Below are positions 7,384-14,503 of a DNA stretch of 55,419 nt, piece after piece. Made by a program: the position numbers and the translations under genes. The stretch comes from a virus: the IMG/VR virus record IMGVR_UViG_3300010397_000014, positions 1 through 55,419 of that record. The stretch is one strand, 5' to 3'. A model generated the notes under the pieces. That model had not been told where the DNA came from and did not search any database. It saw nothing but the letters and a program-made list of their open reading frames with translations. The first letter of the stretch is position 1. Every line of letters begins with the position of its first letter.

Positions 7384-7850
7384 TGCAAGACGAAGTGTTG
7401 GAACAGAAATTCATTGACGCCGCCTTAAACCTTGCGGAGTTAACCATGGCGCACGGATTCACTATTCCGGTGCCAAACACCACGCCGCCTCTGTTCGTTT
7501 CATTGCACGAAGGTCCAGTGCAATTGGGAGCGCCAACCTCTGCCGCCCCACCCGACAAGCAGGAACTGAGCGATGCAGCGCGCGATGTGCTGGCCGAACT
7601 GGCAAAGGCAACGAAAAAGTTCCCGACATGGCCCACCGATCCGCTTCATGCGCTGGCCGTGCTCGGCGAAGAGTTCGGCGAGTTGACCAAGGACATGCTG
7701 CAACTGACCTACGAGCCGCACAAGACCAGCGCAGCCAATGTCCGCAAGGAGGCCGTCCAGACCGCTGCGATGGCGCTGCGCCTCTACATGAGCCTTGATC
7801 GCTACCAGTATCGGCAGTGCGAGCAACACGAACAGGAAGGCCAGCCATGA
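7380..7850 (+). CDS. MazG-like nucleotide pyrophosphohydrolase
   Basis: Residues 62-145 carry the all-alpha NTP pyrophosphatase pattern: KFPTWPTDPLHALAVLGEEFGEL (metal-binding EExxE at 97-101) and then a second acidic helix with RKEAVQTAAMALRLY. Such enzymes hydrolyse (d)NTPs to monophosphate and pyrophosphate; phage versions may clean dUTP-type nucleotides or affect ppGpp. Residues 1-60 are an unrelated extension ending in a PTSAAPPDK linker like those in neighbouring genes. ATG chosen by overlap with the stop of the preceding small gene. Confidence 0.8.
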   Translation: MMQDEVLEQKFIDAALNLAELTMAHGFTIPVPNTTPPLFVSLHEGPVQLGAPTSAAPPDKQELSDAARDVLAELAKATKKFPTWPTDPLHALAVLGEEFGELTKDMLQLTYEPHKTSAANVRKEAVQTAAMALRLYMSLDRYQYRQCEQHEQEGQP

Positions 7851-8083
7851 CCAGAGAACTACTACAGCAGGCGCTGAAGGTGCTGGAGGCGATTCGCGCA
7901 GACGAGGACGACACCGGAAGCTATACGGTACTGGACGACGATATCCGCCCAGATGCAGACGCCGCCATCGCCGCCCTTCGCGCCGCGCTCCAGGCAGATC
8001 AAGCCGAGCAGAACCAAACACAGAAGGCAGATTTGACCTGTGCCTCCAGTGTCTGCGCTTCTAAGACGGCTCTACCCGAATGA
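7847..8083 (+). CDS. Hypothetical protein, 78 aa
   Basis: Coupled at both ends by ATGA overlaps. The first 55 residues form an acidic helical domain (LLQQALKVLEAIRADEDD, then DADAAIAALRAALQA) seen in many phage early proteins. The last 18 residues are encoded by copy C of the dispersed repeat (DLTCASSVCASKTALPE), so the C-terminus has probably been replaced by the repeat. Confidence 0.65.
   Translation: MTRELLQQALKVLEAIRADEDDTGSYTVLDDDIRPDADAAIAALRAALQADQAEQNQTQKADLTCASSVCASKTALPE
8030..8072 (+). repeat. Dispersed hairpin repeat, copy C
   Basis: Shares GTGTCTGCGCTTCTA exactly with copy D (42568-42582) and ends CGGCTC like copies A and B. Encodes the C-terminus of the 78-aa gene. Confidence 0.55.
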
Positions 8084-8571
8084 CACTCGAAGTGGTCCCG
8101 CTCACGCTGCGCGAGGCGCAAGAGTTTGTGCAACTCCACCATCGCCACAACAAGCCGCCGCATGGCTGCAAGTTCGCGCTGGGCGTGCGTAACGGGCATG
8201 GGCTTGCCGGTGTTGCCGTGGCTGGCCGTCCGGTCGCGCGATCCTTTGATGATGGGCTGACGCTGGAAGTGAACCGGACCTGCACCGATGGCACCCCGCA
8301 CGCCAATTCGATGCTCTACGGGGCCGTGTGGCGCGCTGCGCGGGCGATGGGCTACCGGCGCTGCATCACGTACACGCAGGCCGACGAAAGCGGGACAAGC
8401 CTGCGCGCAGCTGGTTGGATCAAGGTTAAGGAACTAGAGCCGCGTGGCGACTGGGCGCAGTCCAGCGTGAAACTGAAGGCGTTGCGCGAACCAGCGCAGC
8501 AGACGTTCATTGACGACGAGCGCCGCAAGACAGGCGGTGTGGCTCGCGTACTTTGGGAGATTCGCAGATGA
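8080..8571 (+). CDS. XF1762-type GNAT-like acetyltransferase
   Basis: 163 residues. The pattern LTLREAQEFVQLHHRHNKPPHGCKFALGV followed by GLAGVAVAGRPVARSFDDGLTLEVNRTC and NSMLYGAVWRAARAMGYRRCITYT matches the XF1762 family of phage and plasmid proteins with a GNAT-like fold. The acetyl acceptor is unknown; phage members could modify a host or phage protein. Overlaps both neighbours by four bases. Confidence 0.82.
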   Translation: MTLEVVPLTLREAQEFVQLHHRHNKPPHGCKFALGVRNGHGLAGVAVAGRPVARSFDDGLTLEVNRTCTDGTPHANSMLYGAVWRAARAMGYRRCITYTQADESGTSLRAAGWIKVKELEPRGDWAQSSVKLKALREPAQQTFIDDERRKTGGVARVLWEIRR

Positions 8572-9008
8572 CATTGGAAAAAACGCCCACAGCATGGATG
8601 TGGCAGCACGGCGAAACCGGCATGACCGGGTTTTTAGAGGATTCGCCGCCCGACGAACTGGCGCGATGGGAGCGCATGAACAAGCCGCGCAAGATCATTT
8701 GCCCCCTGTACCGGGCCGCGTGTGCTGTCGCAGACACGGAACCGGCGCGGTCAAATGAACTGAACCCGGTATCTGCCTCCCCCGCGCTATCCCCGCAAGC
8801 ACCAGCAGGCTTCGTTCTTGCCAAGCTGGTACTTGATTACTGTCATGCGCTGGCAATGCGCAAGATGGCTGAGGTACACCCCGTCACGCAGTGGAACAAC
8901 ACCCAGTTGCCAAGGGCCAAGATGCGGGAGGAGATGGCACTTAAAGCTATGCACGACGCGGCGCTCGCCTCCCCACCTCCACCATCCCAGACACAAGGGA
9001 AGGAATGA
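8568..9008 (+). CDS. Hypothetical protein, 146 aa
   Basis: Start at 8568 overlaps the previous stop (ATGA). The N-terminus TPTAWMWQHGETGMTGF resembles short modules found in phage early proteins. A pro/ala linker follows (NPVSASPALSPQAPAG), then a helical C-terminal part (AKLVLDYCHALAMRKMAEVH) and a PPPPSQTQGKE tail. No enzyme motif seen. Confidence 0.65.
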   Translation: MTLEKTPTAWMWQHGETGMTGFLEDSPPDELARWERMNKPRKIICPLYRAACAVADTEPARSNELNPVSASPALSPQAPAGFVLAKLVLDYCHALAMRKMAEVHPVTQWNNTQLPRAKMREEMALKAMHDAALASPPPPSQTQGKE

Positions 9009-9009
9009 A

Positions 9010-9141
9010 ATGAGCGAAGCACAAGCCAAGATTTACTGCGACCTTGTAGCGCGCGGCGACTTCATGGCAGCAGATATTTTCCTGTCCGAATGCCGCAGGC
9101 GCTGGAACGTACTTCGGCGGCTGGCTGGGGAGAAGACATGA
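9010..9141 (+). CDS. Small basic protein, 43 aa
   Basis: ATG follows AAGGAATGAA; stop overlaps the next ATG (ATGA at 9138). Helical with an RRRWNVLRRL basic patch and two cysteines. Too short to assign. Confidence 0.6.
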   Translation: MSEAQAKIYCDLVARGDFMAADIFLSECRRRWNVLRRLAGEKT

Positions 9142-9371
9142 ACGACCATCCCGAAAAGTACAGCAACCGGCCGAACCGGATTGAGGCCATGCGCGCGTGG
9201 CGTGATGCCGCGATTGCCGATGGCTGGACCGCTGAGCCGACCTACGAATACGTAGCCTATCGAAAGCGCGGCGAGGCTGCGGCGCGACGGGCTGCTGGCG
9301 ATGGTGTTCACGCGCGACCGGGGGCCAGTGGAAACGCGCGACCCGCGAGAAAAGGGGTACGTCCGCTATGA
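9138..9371 (+). pseudogene. N-terminal fragment of a frameshifted phage protein
   Basis: Starts well (MNDHPEKYSNRPNRIEAMRAWRDAAIADGWTAEPTYEY), but after about residue 40 it becomes an ala/arg run that ends at 9371. If the frame moves by one base near 9261, the sequence continues as ESAARLRRDGLLAMVFTRDRG into the next open frame, which ends in a proper zinc-binding domain. One intact gene of about 149 codons (9138-9585) was therefore probably split by a single-base change, by a sequencing error, or by programmed +1 frameshifting. Confidence 0.6.
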
Positions 9372-9585
9372 GGCCGACGTGAGCGTGTGGGGGCCTGACG
9401 ATCTGGCAATCCACAAAGTACCGGACGTTTACAGCTGGGATGCGCTACAAGCCGGGCTGCGCACATGCGGGTACTGCGGTGCCGCCGACGTTGACACAAG
9501 CCGCGTCGGCTTCGCTGGCCGGTGCTGCGCGGCCTGCATGCCCAAGGTTCGTCCACGCGTCGAGTTCCCAGGGTGGGCCGAATGA
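9262..9585 (+). pseudogene. C-terminal part of the frameshifted protein (zinc-binding)
   Basis: The frame is open from just after a stop at 9253-9255. An independent ATG exists at 9301, but the conserved-looking text begins before it (ESAARLRRDGLLA). It ends with CGYCGAADVDTSRVGFAGRCCAACMPK, a four-cysteine zinc site at roughly the last 45 residues. The stop overlaps the next ATG (ATGA at 9582), so translation of this part is expected to matter for coupling. Confidence 0.6.
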
Positions 9586-9782
9586 CCACCGACGCCTTTG
9601 CCGCCCTGGTCGGCCCCACTGCGAAAGCGATGGCCGAAGCATTCAAGCTGGCCACCGCCGGCCAGAAGGAAGGCACCTTCCCGTGCCCGCGCTGCCGCTC
9701 CGTCGTGCACTTCACGGCGCCGACACCGCATCAGTCCAGCGGCCGGTGCGCGGCCGCGGGCTGCATCCGCTGGCCACTCTGA
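9582..9782 (+). CDS. Small zinc-ribbon protein, 66 aa
   Basis: Coupled to the gene before. The first 28 residues are a hydrophobic helix-rich stretch (DAFAALVGPTAKAMAEAFKLA). The C-terminal half holds CPRC at about 39-42 and CAAAGC at about 58-63, a four-cysteine zinc ribbon. No enzymatic motif; probably a DNA- or protein-binding adaptor. Confidence 0.65.
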   Translation: MTTDAFAALVGPTAKAMAEAFKLATAGQKEGTFPCPRCRSVVHFTAPTPHQSSGRCAAAGCIRWPL

Positions 9783-9796
9783 AAAAAGAAGAAAAG

Positions 9797-10417
9797 ATGA
9801 CCGCTGAAGCCTATCCACTGCAATGGCCCGCCGGCCGCAAGCGCACGGAGCGCTGGCACCGCGAGGCTGCCAAGTTCGATGTAACGTTCTCCCGCGCGCG
9901 CGACAACATCGTCGCCGAGGTCGGGCGTTTGGCTGGACGTTATCCGGACCCGCAGATTGTGATCAGCACCAACATCGCCTTGCGCCGGGACGGCCTGCCG
10001 CTGGCTGGCCAGCGTGCCCCGGATGATCCCGGCGTGGCCGTGTACTTCCTCTACAAGAAGCGGCAGATGTCATTTGCCTGCGACAGATGGCACAAGATCG
10101 AGCACAACATGCAGGCGATCGCCAAGACGATCGAGGCGCTGCGCGGAATAGCCCGATGGGGCACCGGGGACATGCTCGAAGCTGCTTTCACCGGATTCAC
10201 CGCGCTGCCGCCACCGGGAGCGAACGGGCCAGCCCAGCAGCCTGCGACCAAGCGCACTTGGCGCGACGTGTTCGGAACTGGCGTGCGCACCCGCGCCGAG
10301 CTGAGCGACGTGTATCGCCGAATGGCCGGCGCCTTCCATCCCGACCGAGGCGGAGACCCGGCCAAGATGGCCGAGCTGAACACGGCGCGCGACGAGGCGC
10401 TCAAGGAGATCGGCTGA
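9797..10417 (+). CDS. J-domain co-chaperone-like protein, 206 aa
   Basis: Residues 155-205 form a J domain: a helix with LSDVYRRMAGAF, the invariant HPD motif at 181-183 and then DRGGDPAKMAELNTARDEAL. The J domain is C-terminal, the reverse of DnaJ. Residues 1-120 are a separate domain (KFDVTFSRARDNIVAEVGRL; PGVAVYFLYKKRQMSFACDRW) linked by a gly/pro-rich stretch. J domains stimulate DnaK ATPase, so this protein may recruit host DnaK to a phage or host client held by its N-terminal domain. ATG follows AAGAAGAAAAG. Confidence 0.8.
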   Translation: MTAEAYPLQWPAGRKRTERWHREAAKFDVTFSRARDNIVAEVGRLAGRYPDPQIVISTNIALRRDGLPLAGQRAPDDPGVAVYFLYKKRQMSFACDRWHKIEHNMQAIAKTIEALRGIARWGTGDMLEAAFTGFTALPPPGANGPAQQPATKRTWRDVFGTGVRTRAELSDVYRRMAGAFHPDRGGDPAKMAELNTARDEALKEIG

Positions 10418-10419
10418 CC

Positions 10420-10638
10420 ATGAACGGCGAAAGCCTCTTCCTCGACGATTCCGACTTGGTGCGACTCACTGACCGGAAGCGCAAAAGCAAGCAGATCGAA
10501 TGGCTGAGGCAGAATGGCATTCCCTTCCGGGTCAACGCGACCGGCCATCCTGTGGTCACCCGGGCCTCGATATTGGGCCACCAGAACCAGCAGGAAGCCC
10601 CGGCGCGCGGCTGGACACCGAGGGTGATCGGAGCATGA
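10420..10638 (+). CDS. DUF4224 protein
   Basis: 72 residues with the family text LFLDDSDLVRLTDRKRKSKQIEWLRQNGIPF followed by VNATGHPVVTR. DUF4224 proteins sit directly upstream of phage integrases, as here (ATGA overlap with int). An excisionase-like or integrase-accessory role is commonly suggested from that position, without proof. Confidence 0.88.
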   Translation: MNGESLFLDDSDLVRLTDRKRKSKQIEWLRQNGIPFRVNATGHPVVTRASILGHQNQQEAPARGWTPRVIGA

Positions 10639-11768
10639 GAACGATGGGACGAAAGCCGAGCCGCTGGAGCAACCTGCCCAAGGGTATGCGCGCTCGGCCG
10701 CGTGGCAACATGGTGCACTACTACCTGGACACCGGGGCCAAGCCGCGCAAGGAGATCCCGCTGGGCAGCGACTACGTGCGGGCGGTCCAAAAGTGGGCAG
10801 AACTGACCAGTAGGCCAGCGCCGGCAGCGGCCGTCCTGACGTGGCCGGATGCCGTGAAGGCATACCGCAAGGATGTGCTGCCCGGCAAGGCGCCGCGCTC
10901 GCAGAGCGACAATGAAACCCAATTCGAGTGGCTGGCCAAGTTCTTCGGGGATCCGCCGGCGCCGCTGGACAGTATCGAGCCGGTGCACATCCGGCAGTAC
11001 ATGAAGTGGCGCGTGCAGCAGGCCCGCATCCTGGCCGAGGCCAAGAATGAGGAATGCAGGCGTGCTGACAGGCCGTTGCAGCCCATCGCGGACGACATCG
11101 GCCACGTGCGCGCCAACCGCGAGAAAGCTCTGTTCTCGCACGTGTGGAACTATGCCCGCGGCGAGGGCATGACCAGCAAGCCCAACCCCTGCGCCGGTAT
11201 CCACGGATACACCGAGGAAGGCCGCGACGCCGCGCCGGACGCCGAGCTGGTGCAACTGGTACTGGACAAAGCCGACAAGCCCCTGGAGTTCGCCATGCGC
11301 CTGGCCGACATCATCGGGCAGCGTCCTGCCGATGTGCTGCGCGTGAGCGAGAAACACATCAGGGGAGAAATTCCGGGAGGCATCCTGGAGGTGCAGCAGG
11401 GCAAGACGAAGGCCAAGCTGCGCATCGTGATCGAAGGGCTGCTGGCATCCCTGCTCCTGGAAATAAAGGCATGGAAGAAAACGCTTGAGCAGGAGCACAA
11501 GGTTTACTCGATGGCGCTGCTGGTCAACGAAAGCGGCAAGGCGCTGTCCAAACACATGCTGCGCGATCGCTTCGACGATGCCCGCGCTCGGGCCGGCGTC
11601 AAGAAGGATCTGTTCCAGTTCCGGGACTTCCGCGCGAAGGTGGCCACCGAGACAGACGAGGCCGAAGGAACGCGCGCCGCACAAGCAATCCTTGGGCATA
11701 CCACAGAGGGAATGACCGCCGATTACATCCGCCACAAGGTCGGGAAAAAGGTGAGGCCGATCAGGTGA
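10635..11768 (+). CDS. int: Tyrosine integrase
   Basis: 377 residues. The N-terminal arm-type DNA-binding domain covers about 1-60 (MGRKPSRWSNLPKGMRAR, then HYYLDTG and PLGSDYVRAVQKWAEL). The core-binding domain covers about 65-185. In the catalytic domain are Arg230 (IIGQRPADVL), Lys257 (QQGKTKAK), the FRDFRAK motif at 329-335 (Arg333; His of the usual HxLR is absent), Gly-His at 354-355 and the nucleophile Tyr364 (MTADYIRH). It recombines attP at about 12.4 kb with the host tRNA-Lys gene. Start at 10635 overlaps the DUF4224 stop; Met4 is an alternative start. Confidence 0.93.
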   Translation: MRTMGRKPSRWSNLPKGMRARPRGNMVHYYLDTGAKPRKEIPLGSDYVRAVQKWAELTSRPAPAAAVLTWPDAVKAYRKDVLPGKAPRSQSDNETQFEWLAKFFGDPPAPLDSIEPVHIRQYMKWRVQQARILAEAKNEECRRADRPLQPIADDIGHVRANREKALFSHVWNYARGEGMTSKPNPCAGIHGYTEEGRDAAPDAELVQLVLDKADKPLEFAMRLADIIGQRPADVLRVSEKHIRGEIPGGILEVQQGKTKAKLRIVIEGLLASLLLEIKAWKKTLEQEHKVYSMALLVNESGKALSKHMLRDRFDDARARAGVKKDLFQFRDFRAKVATETDEAEGTRAAQAILGHTTEGMTADYIRHKVGKKVRPIR

Positions 11769-11771
11769 CCT

Positions 11772-12335
11772 ATGGGACGAGCACGAACTGAATCCAATGC
11801 GAACTTGCCGCCCGGCATGCTGGCCAGGAAGCGCGGCAGTGGCGTTTACTACTATCTAAGTCGCAGCGACGGCAATAGGCGCGTTGAAGTTCCACTTGGC
11901 AACGCGCTGGCGCAGGCGCTAACCGAATACCACTTGGTCACGCATCACACGAAGCGGCCGATCATAGACATCGTAGCGACCGCCGGAGAACTCTACCGTA
12001 GAGCCCGCAAAGGTGCGCGGCAGCGCGCTATCCAATTCGACCTGACTCTTGCCGATGTGGAGCGCCTACTCGTCCAATCTGACAAGCGATGCATGCTCAC
12101 CGGGATACCTTTCGACCTTGCGCGCACGGACGGAGTGCGCCGGAGGCTTTGGGCGCCGAGCATAGACAGGATCAAGTGCGATCTCGGCTATGCAGTTGGC
12201 AACGTGCGGGTGATCGCAGTCGCGGTGAACGTTGCAATGAGCGATTTCGGCGAGGAATTTCTGCTGCGAATCGCGCACGCGTTGGTGGTTCGGCAGCGCA
12301 CTTCAAGGCAGGGAATTGCGGAAGTCGCGGAATAG
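11772..12335 (+). CDS. Integrase arm-domain fused to HNH-like nuclease
   Basis: 187 residues. Residues 1-55 copy the arm-binding domain of the adjacent integrase: MGR, NLPPGMLARKRG, VYYYL, RRVEVPLG. They are followed not by a recombinase but by a helical linker (70-105) and a His-poor HNH-like nuclease core at 105-165: CMLTG at 107-111, APSIDRI at 128-134, GY at 139-140, GNVRVI and AVNVAMSDFG. The gene lies between int and the attP core, and its last codons contain repeated GCGGAA motifs that look like arm sites. It may bind attP arms and cut or nick there or at the host site. Catalytic activity is inferred. Confidence 0.8.
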   Translation: MGRARTESNANLPPGMLARKRGSGVYYYLSRSDGNRRVEVPLGNALAQALTEYHLVTHHTKRPIIDIVATAGELYRRARKGARQRAIQFDLTLADVERLLVQSDKRCMLTGIPFDLARTDGVRRRLWAPSIDRIKCDLGYAVGNVRVIAVAVNVAMSDFGEEFLLRIAHALVVRQRTSRQGIAEVAE

Positions 12336-12340
12336 CGGAA
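12318..12340 (+). repeat. Candidate integrase arm-type sites, left (P) arm
   Basis: Three direct copies of GCGGAA at 12318, 12327 and 12335, spaced nine and eight bases, overlapping the stop codon of the arm::HNH gene and 40-65 bases from the attP core. Their repetition on both sides of the core is what suggests integrase arm binding. Confidence 0.5.
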
Positions 12341-12381
12341 GTAATTAGTCAGTGTGCGCTATCGCTAAAAACAGCGCCAAT

Positions 12382-12426
12382 TGGTAGGACGTACAAGATT
12401 CGAACTTGTGACCAACGGATTAAAAG
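12382..12426 (-). other. attP core: 3' part of tRNA-Lys(TTT)
   Basis: Read on the minus strand, the 45 bases give the anticodon loop CTTTTAA, the variable and T arms with GTTCGAATC, the 3' acceptor strand and a terminal CCA. The 5' half of a tRNA is absent on the other side, so this is not a gene but the crossover core that restores the host tRNA end on integration. It lies just downstream of int, as expected. Confidence 0.88.
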
Positions 12427-12471
12427 GCCACCGGGAACCGAGCCGAAATCAAGCACTTAGGCCGCGATCTG

Positions 12472-12543
12472 TTCCGCAATTATTGCAAATTGCCCATCGG
12501 CAGAGCGAGCAGTGGCGCGGCCCTTTTGAGTTTTGCGGAATAG
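12472..12543 (+). repeat. Candidate arm-type sites, right (P') arm
   Basis: One inverted copy (TTCCGC, 12472-12477) and one direct copy of GCGGAATAG (12535-12543), the latter identical to 12327-12335 on the other side of the core. Supports an attP of about 230 bp. Confidence 0.45.
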
Positions 12544-12573
12544 AAAAAACGCCCCGACCGTGAGGCCGAGGCG
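12543..12573 (-). terminator. Intrinsic terminator of the late operon
   Basis: On the minus strand CGCCTCGGCC-TCAC-GGTCGGGGCG forms a ten-pair stem (wobbles included) followed by TTTTTT. It lies about 40 bases after the last leftward gene and stops late transcription before it enters attP and int. Confidence 0.8.
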
Positions 12574-12611
12574 CTGAAGGGCTTTCGCCCGAGGAGACAG
12601 CCATCGGCTGT

Positions 12612-12845
12612 TCAGGACCCGACCGGCTCTCCGTCGCCGTGCCAGGTGAATTGATTGACCGGCAGGCGCCGGCCGCACAGGAGGCAATAGCAGTCCGTCT
12701 TGCTGGCCGGGTCGAGCGCCATGCTCACCGCATCGGTCAGGCGCATCATCGAAACGAAACCGCAGAAGGTGTGCCGCACGCGAGTACGCATCGGACGCTT
12801 GAACCCCTGCTCCAGGTCATAGGCGGATAGCTCGGCAACCATCAT
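12612..12845 (-). CDS. Hypothetical zinc-binding protein, 77 aa
   Basis: Last gene of the late operon. ATG overlaps the DUF1353 stop (ATGA). The C-terminal half has TDCYCLLCGRRLPVNQFTWHGDGE, a possible CxC...CxxC/H metal site. The N-terminus (MMVAELSAYDLEQGFKRPMRTRV) is amphipathic. No family recognised; position suggests a lysis-cassette accessory or late moron. Confidence 0.65.
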   Translation of the reverse strand: MMVAELSAYDLEQGFKRPMRTRVRHTFCGFVSMMRLTDAVSMALDPASKTDCYCLLCGRRLPVNQFTWHGDGEPVGS

Positions 12846-13279
12846 GCTTTCCCCTGCAGCAAAGCGGCCATGACTTCGGGCGTCTGAGGGACGTTGACCA
12901 GATCCCAATGCTTCTGGCCCCCGACGCGCACGCCGAAATAGAAATCGTCAGCCAGGGCTTCGTCGTAGCCCATCGCAATGACCATCTCCCGGAGGATCCG
13001 GTCGCAGACGTCGCGCGGGTAACGCTGGCTCGTGTAGAGCCCGTCGTGGATGTACCCGGCCTCGTCCGCTTTGCCGCCTGCGAGTAAAAAGATCAGCGGC
13101 GCGCGCGGGATGCTGCAGCCGTCAGTCACGAACCCCGCGGGCGAGCCGACCCAATCGTTGACGACCAGCGAATAAAACCAGATCGGCGCCAGCAGCTTCT
13201 TCAGGATGACCGGGCGTTCCTGAATTTTCAGCACCGGAACGAAGGGCACCTCGAAGTGAGGGACGAGAATGGCGCTCAC
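12842..13279 (-). CDS. DUF1353 family protein
   Basis: 145 residues with the family core WVGSPAGFVTDGCSIPRAPLIFLLAGGKADEAGYIHDGLY, rich in conserved Asp, His and Gly, and a C-terminal helix region. DUF1353 genes occur near phage lysis or tail-end genes; the conserved DGxS-P and AGxIHDxLY motifs look enzymatic, but the reaction is unknown. Confidence 0.85.
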   Translation of the reverse strand: MSAILVPHFEVPFVPVLKIQERPVILKKLLAPIWFYSLVVNDWVGSPAGFVTDGCSIPRAPLIFLLAGGKADEAGYIHDGLYTSQRYPRDVCDRILREMVIAMGYDEALADDFYFGVRVGGQKHWDLVNVPQTPEVMAALLQGKA

Positions 13280-13306
13280 GTCAATTTCCCGTTCGTGATA
13301 AAGGCC

Positions 13307-13543
13307 TCACGGCTCAATCCTCTTCACGTAGACGCGCGGCTCGCGCAACTCGGACTCGGACGTGTAGAACCGATGCACCTGTACGACCTCGAACTTCTGG
13401 TGCAGAACTTTCGAGAAGTCGTTGAGTTCCAGCAGGTCGCCGACACGCGGCACCTCGCTGCCGCGCAGCGTGCCCCAGAACTGGCGCTCGCGCACGGGCT
13501 TGTCGGCGTCGTACAGGTACAGGTCGAACCTGTCGTTCATCAC
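13307..13543 (-). CDS. Hypothetical protein, 78 aa
   Basis: Coupled to the upstream gene by ATGATG overlap at 13540-13543. Small beta-rich protein (DLYLYDADKPVRERQFWGTL; VGDLLELND; KFEVVQVHRFY; YVKRIEP) of the kind often annotated as phage protein only. No motif. Confidence 0.65.
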   Translation of the reverse strand: MMNDRFDLYLYDADKPVRERQFWGTLRGSEVPRVGDLLELNDFSKVLHQKFEVVQVHRFYTSESELREPRVYVKRIEP

Positions 13544-13782
13544 ATGCCGACGGGACGCTTGTCCAGTCCCTTTTCCGCCAGCACGACGGCCACATCATCG
13601 ATGTGCAGGCAGTCGCACATGCAGGCATAGTCCGAGGCGGGTTGAATCACCGCGATGCTGCCGTTGCAGTAATCGTTGCCCGGAACCGCGCTGTGCAGCA
13701 CGCCGTAAGCGACAACCTTGCCGCCTTCCAGTTTGACGATCTTGTCGCCGTTCCTGGCCTCGCGGCCGTTTCTGTAGTGCAT
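13540..13782 (-). CDS. Hypothetical protein, 80 aa
   Basis: Start at 13782 is preceded by GAAAGGAAA; the longer upstream frame lacks a ribosome site. N-terminal SH3-like strand pattern (MHYRNGREARNGDKIVKLEGGKVVAYGVLHSAVPGNDYCNGSIAVI), then a Cys-rich DYACMCDCLHIDD stretch. Resembles small phage proteins with a KOW/SH3-type barrel. Function unknown. Confidence 0.7.
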   Translation of the reverse strand: MHYRNGREARNGDKIVKLEGGKVVAYGVLHSAVPGNDYCNGSIAVIQPASDYACMCDCLHIDDVAVVLAEKGLDKRPVGM

Positions 13783-13890
13783 GATTTTCCTTTCGGTGGT
13801 TGAGAGAAATTGAGAGTTGGCGGCCGGCTTACAGCACGACGCCCCAAGCCGCCCAGACAGCGAGCCAATAGGCATCAGCGGCGAGCAGGC

Positions 13891-14490
13891 TCATGGCTTC
13901 ACGTCCAGCGTTGCCGGCCCTGGAGGCAGCAGGACGGGCGCGAAGCTCGGAAGCAGACTCAGCGCCTTTCCCGCGATCGCCTGCCCCTGGAATGCCGTGC
14001 TGGCGCCCTCGGTCACTTCGAGCGTGAAGCCGCCGTCGATGAGACTCGCCTTGATGACGCGGGCGCTGTATTCCTTGCCGTCCGCGGCGGTGAACTTGTA
14101 GGCCGTCTTGCCGTCAATGACCACGGGCTCAAAGGCGTAGGACGAATGGCCCGCATCGCTCAGGGATGTGCACCCGGAAACCGCTCCCGCCAGCGCCACA
14201 ATCCCGGCGATCAGGACCAGCAACGGCCATTCAGCAAATCCGCCCTCCGCGGGCTTGACAGGCGAGGCTCCAGCAGCCGCGGCGGGCTGGGCTGGTACTG
14301 GTGTGGCGTCAGCAGGCTTCGGAGCGTCTGCGGGGCCGCTGGCGACGTGGAATATCCCGAGCGCCGTCAGCACGGCGAAACACGCCCCGACAATGGCCCC
14401 GGTGTCCAGATCAGGCCAGAAGTGTTTGCCGATGATCGCGGCAACCCAGATGATTGCGGCGAGAGTGCCGATGTATATTTTCGTGCCCAT
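13891..14490 (-). CDS. Multi-pass membrane protein of the lysis region, 199 aa
   Basis: ATG at 14490 follows AAAGGACGGAA. Two N-terminal transmembrane segments (IYIGTLAAIIWVAAII, 4-19; GAIVGACFAVLTALGIFHV, about 28-46), an ala/pro linker, then a third hydrophobic segment ending in a lipobox-like VSGC at about 98-101 and a soluble beta-rich C-terminus. It looks like a holin-type N-terminus joined to a lipoprotein-like C-terminus. With the endolysin just upstream it is a candidate holin or outer spanin; which one is not decided by sequence. Confidence 0.65.
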   Translation of the reverse strand: MGTKIYIGTLAAIIWVAAIIGKHFWPDLDTGAIVGACFAVLTALGIFHVASGPADAPKPADATPVPAQPAAAAGASPVKPAEGGFAEWPLLVLIAGIVALAGAVSGCTSLSDAGHSSYAFEPVVIDGKTAYKFTAADGKEYSARVIKASLIDGGFTLEVTEGASTAFQGQAIAGKALSLLPSFAPVLLPPGPATLDVKP

Positions 14491-14503
14491 GATTTCCGTC
14501 CTT

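Noticed and set aside
12382-12426. Complete tRNA gene
   Set aside because: Only the anticodon loop to CCA end is present; the D arm and 5' acceptor strand are missing, so it is an attP core.
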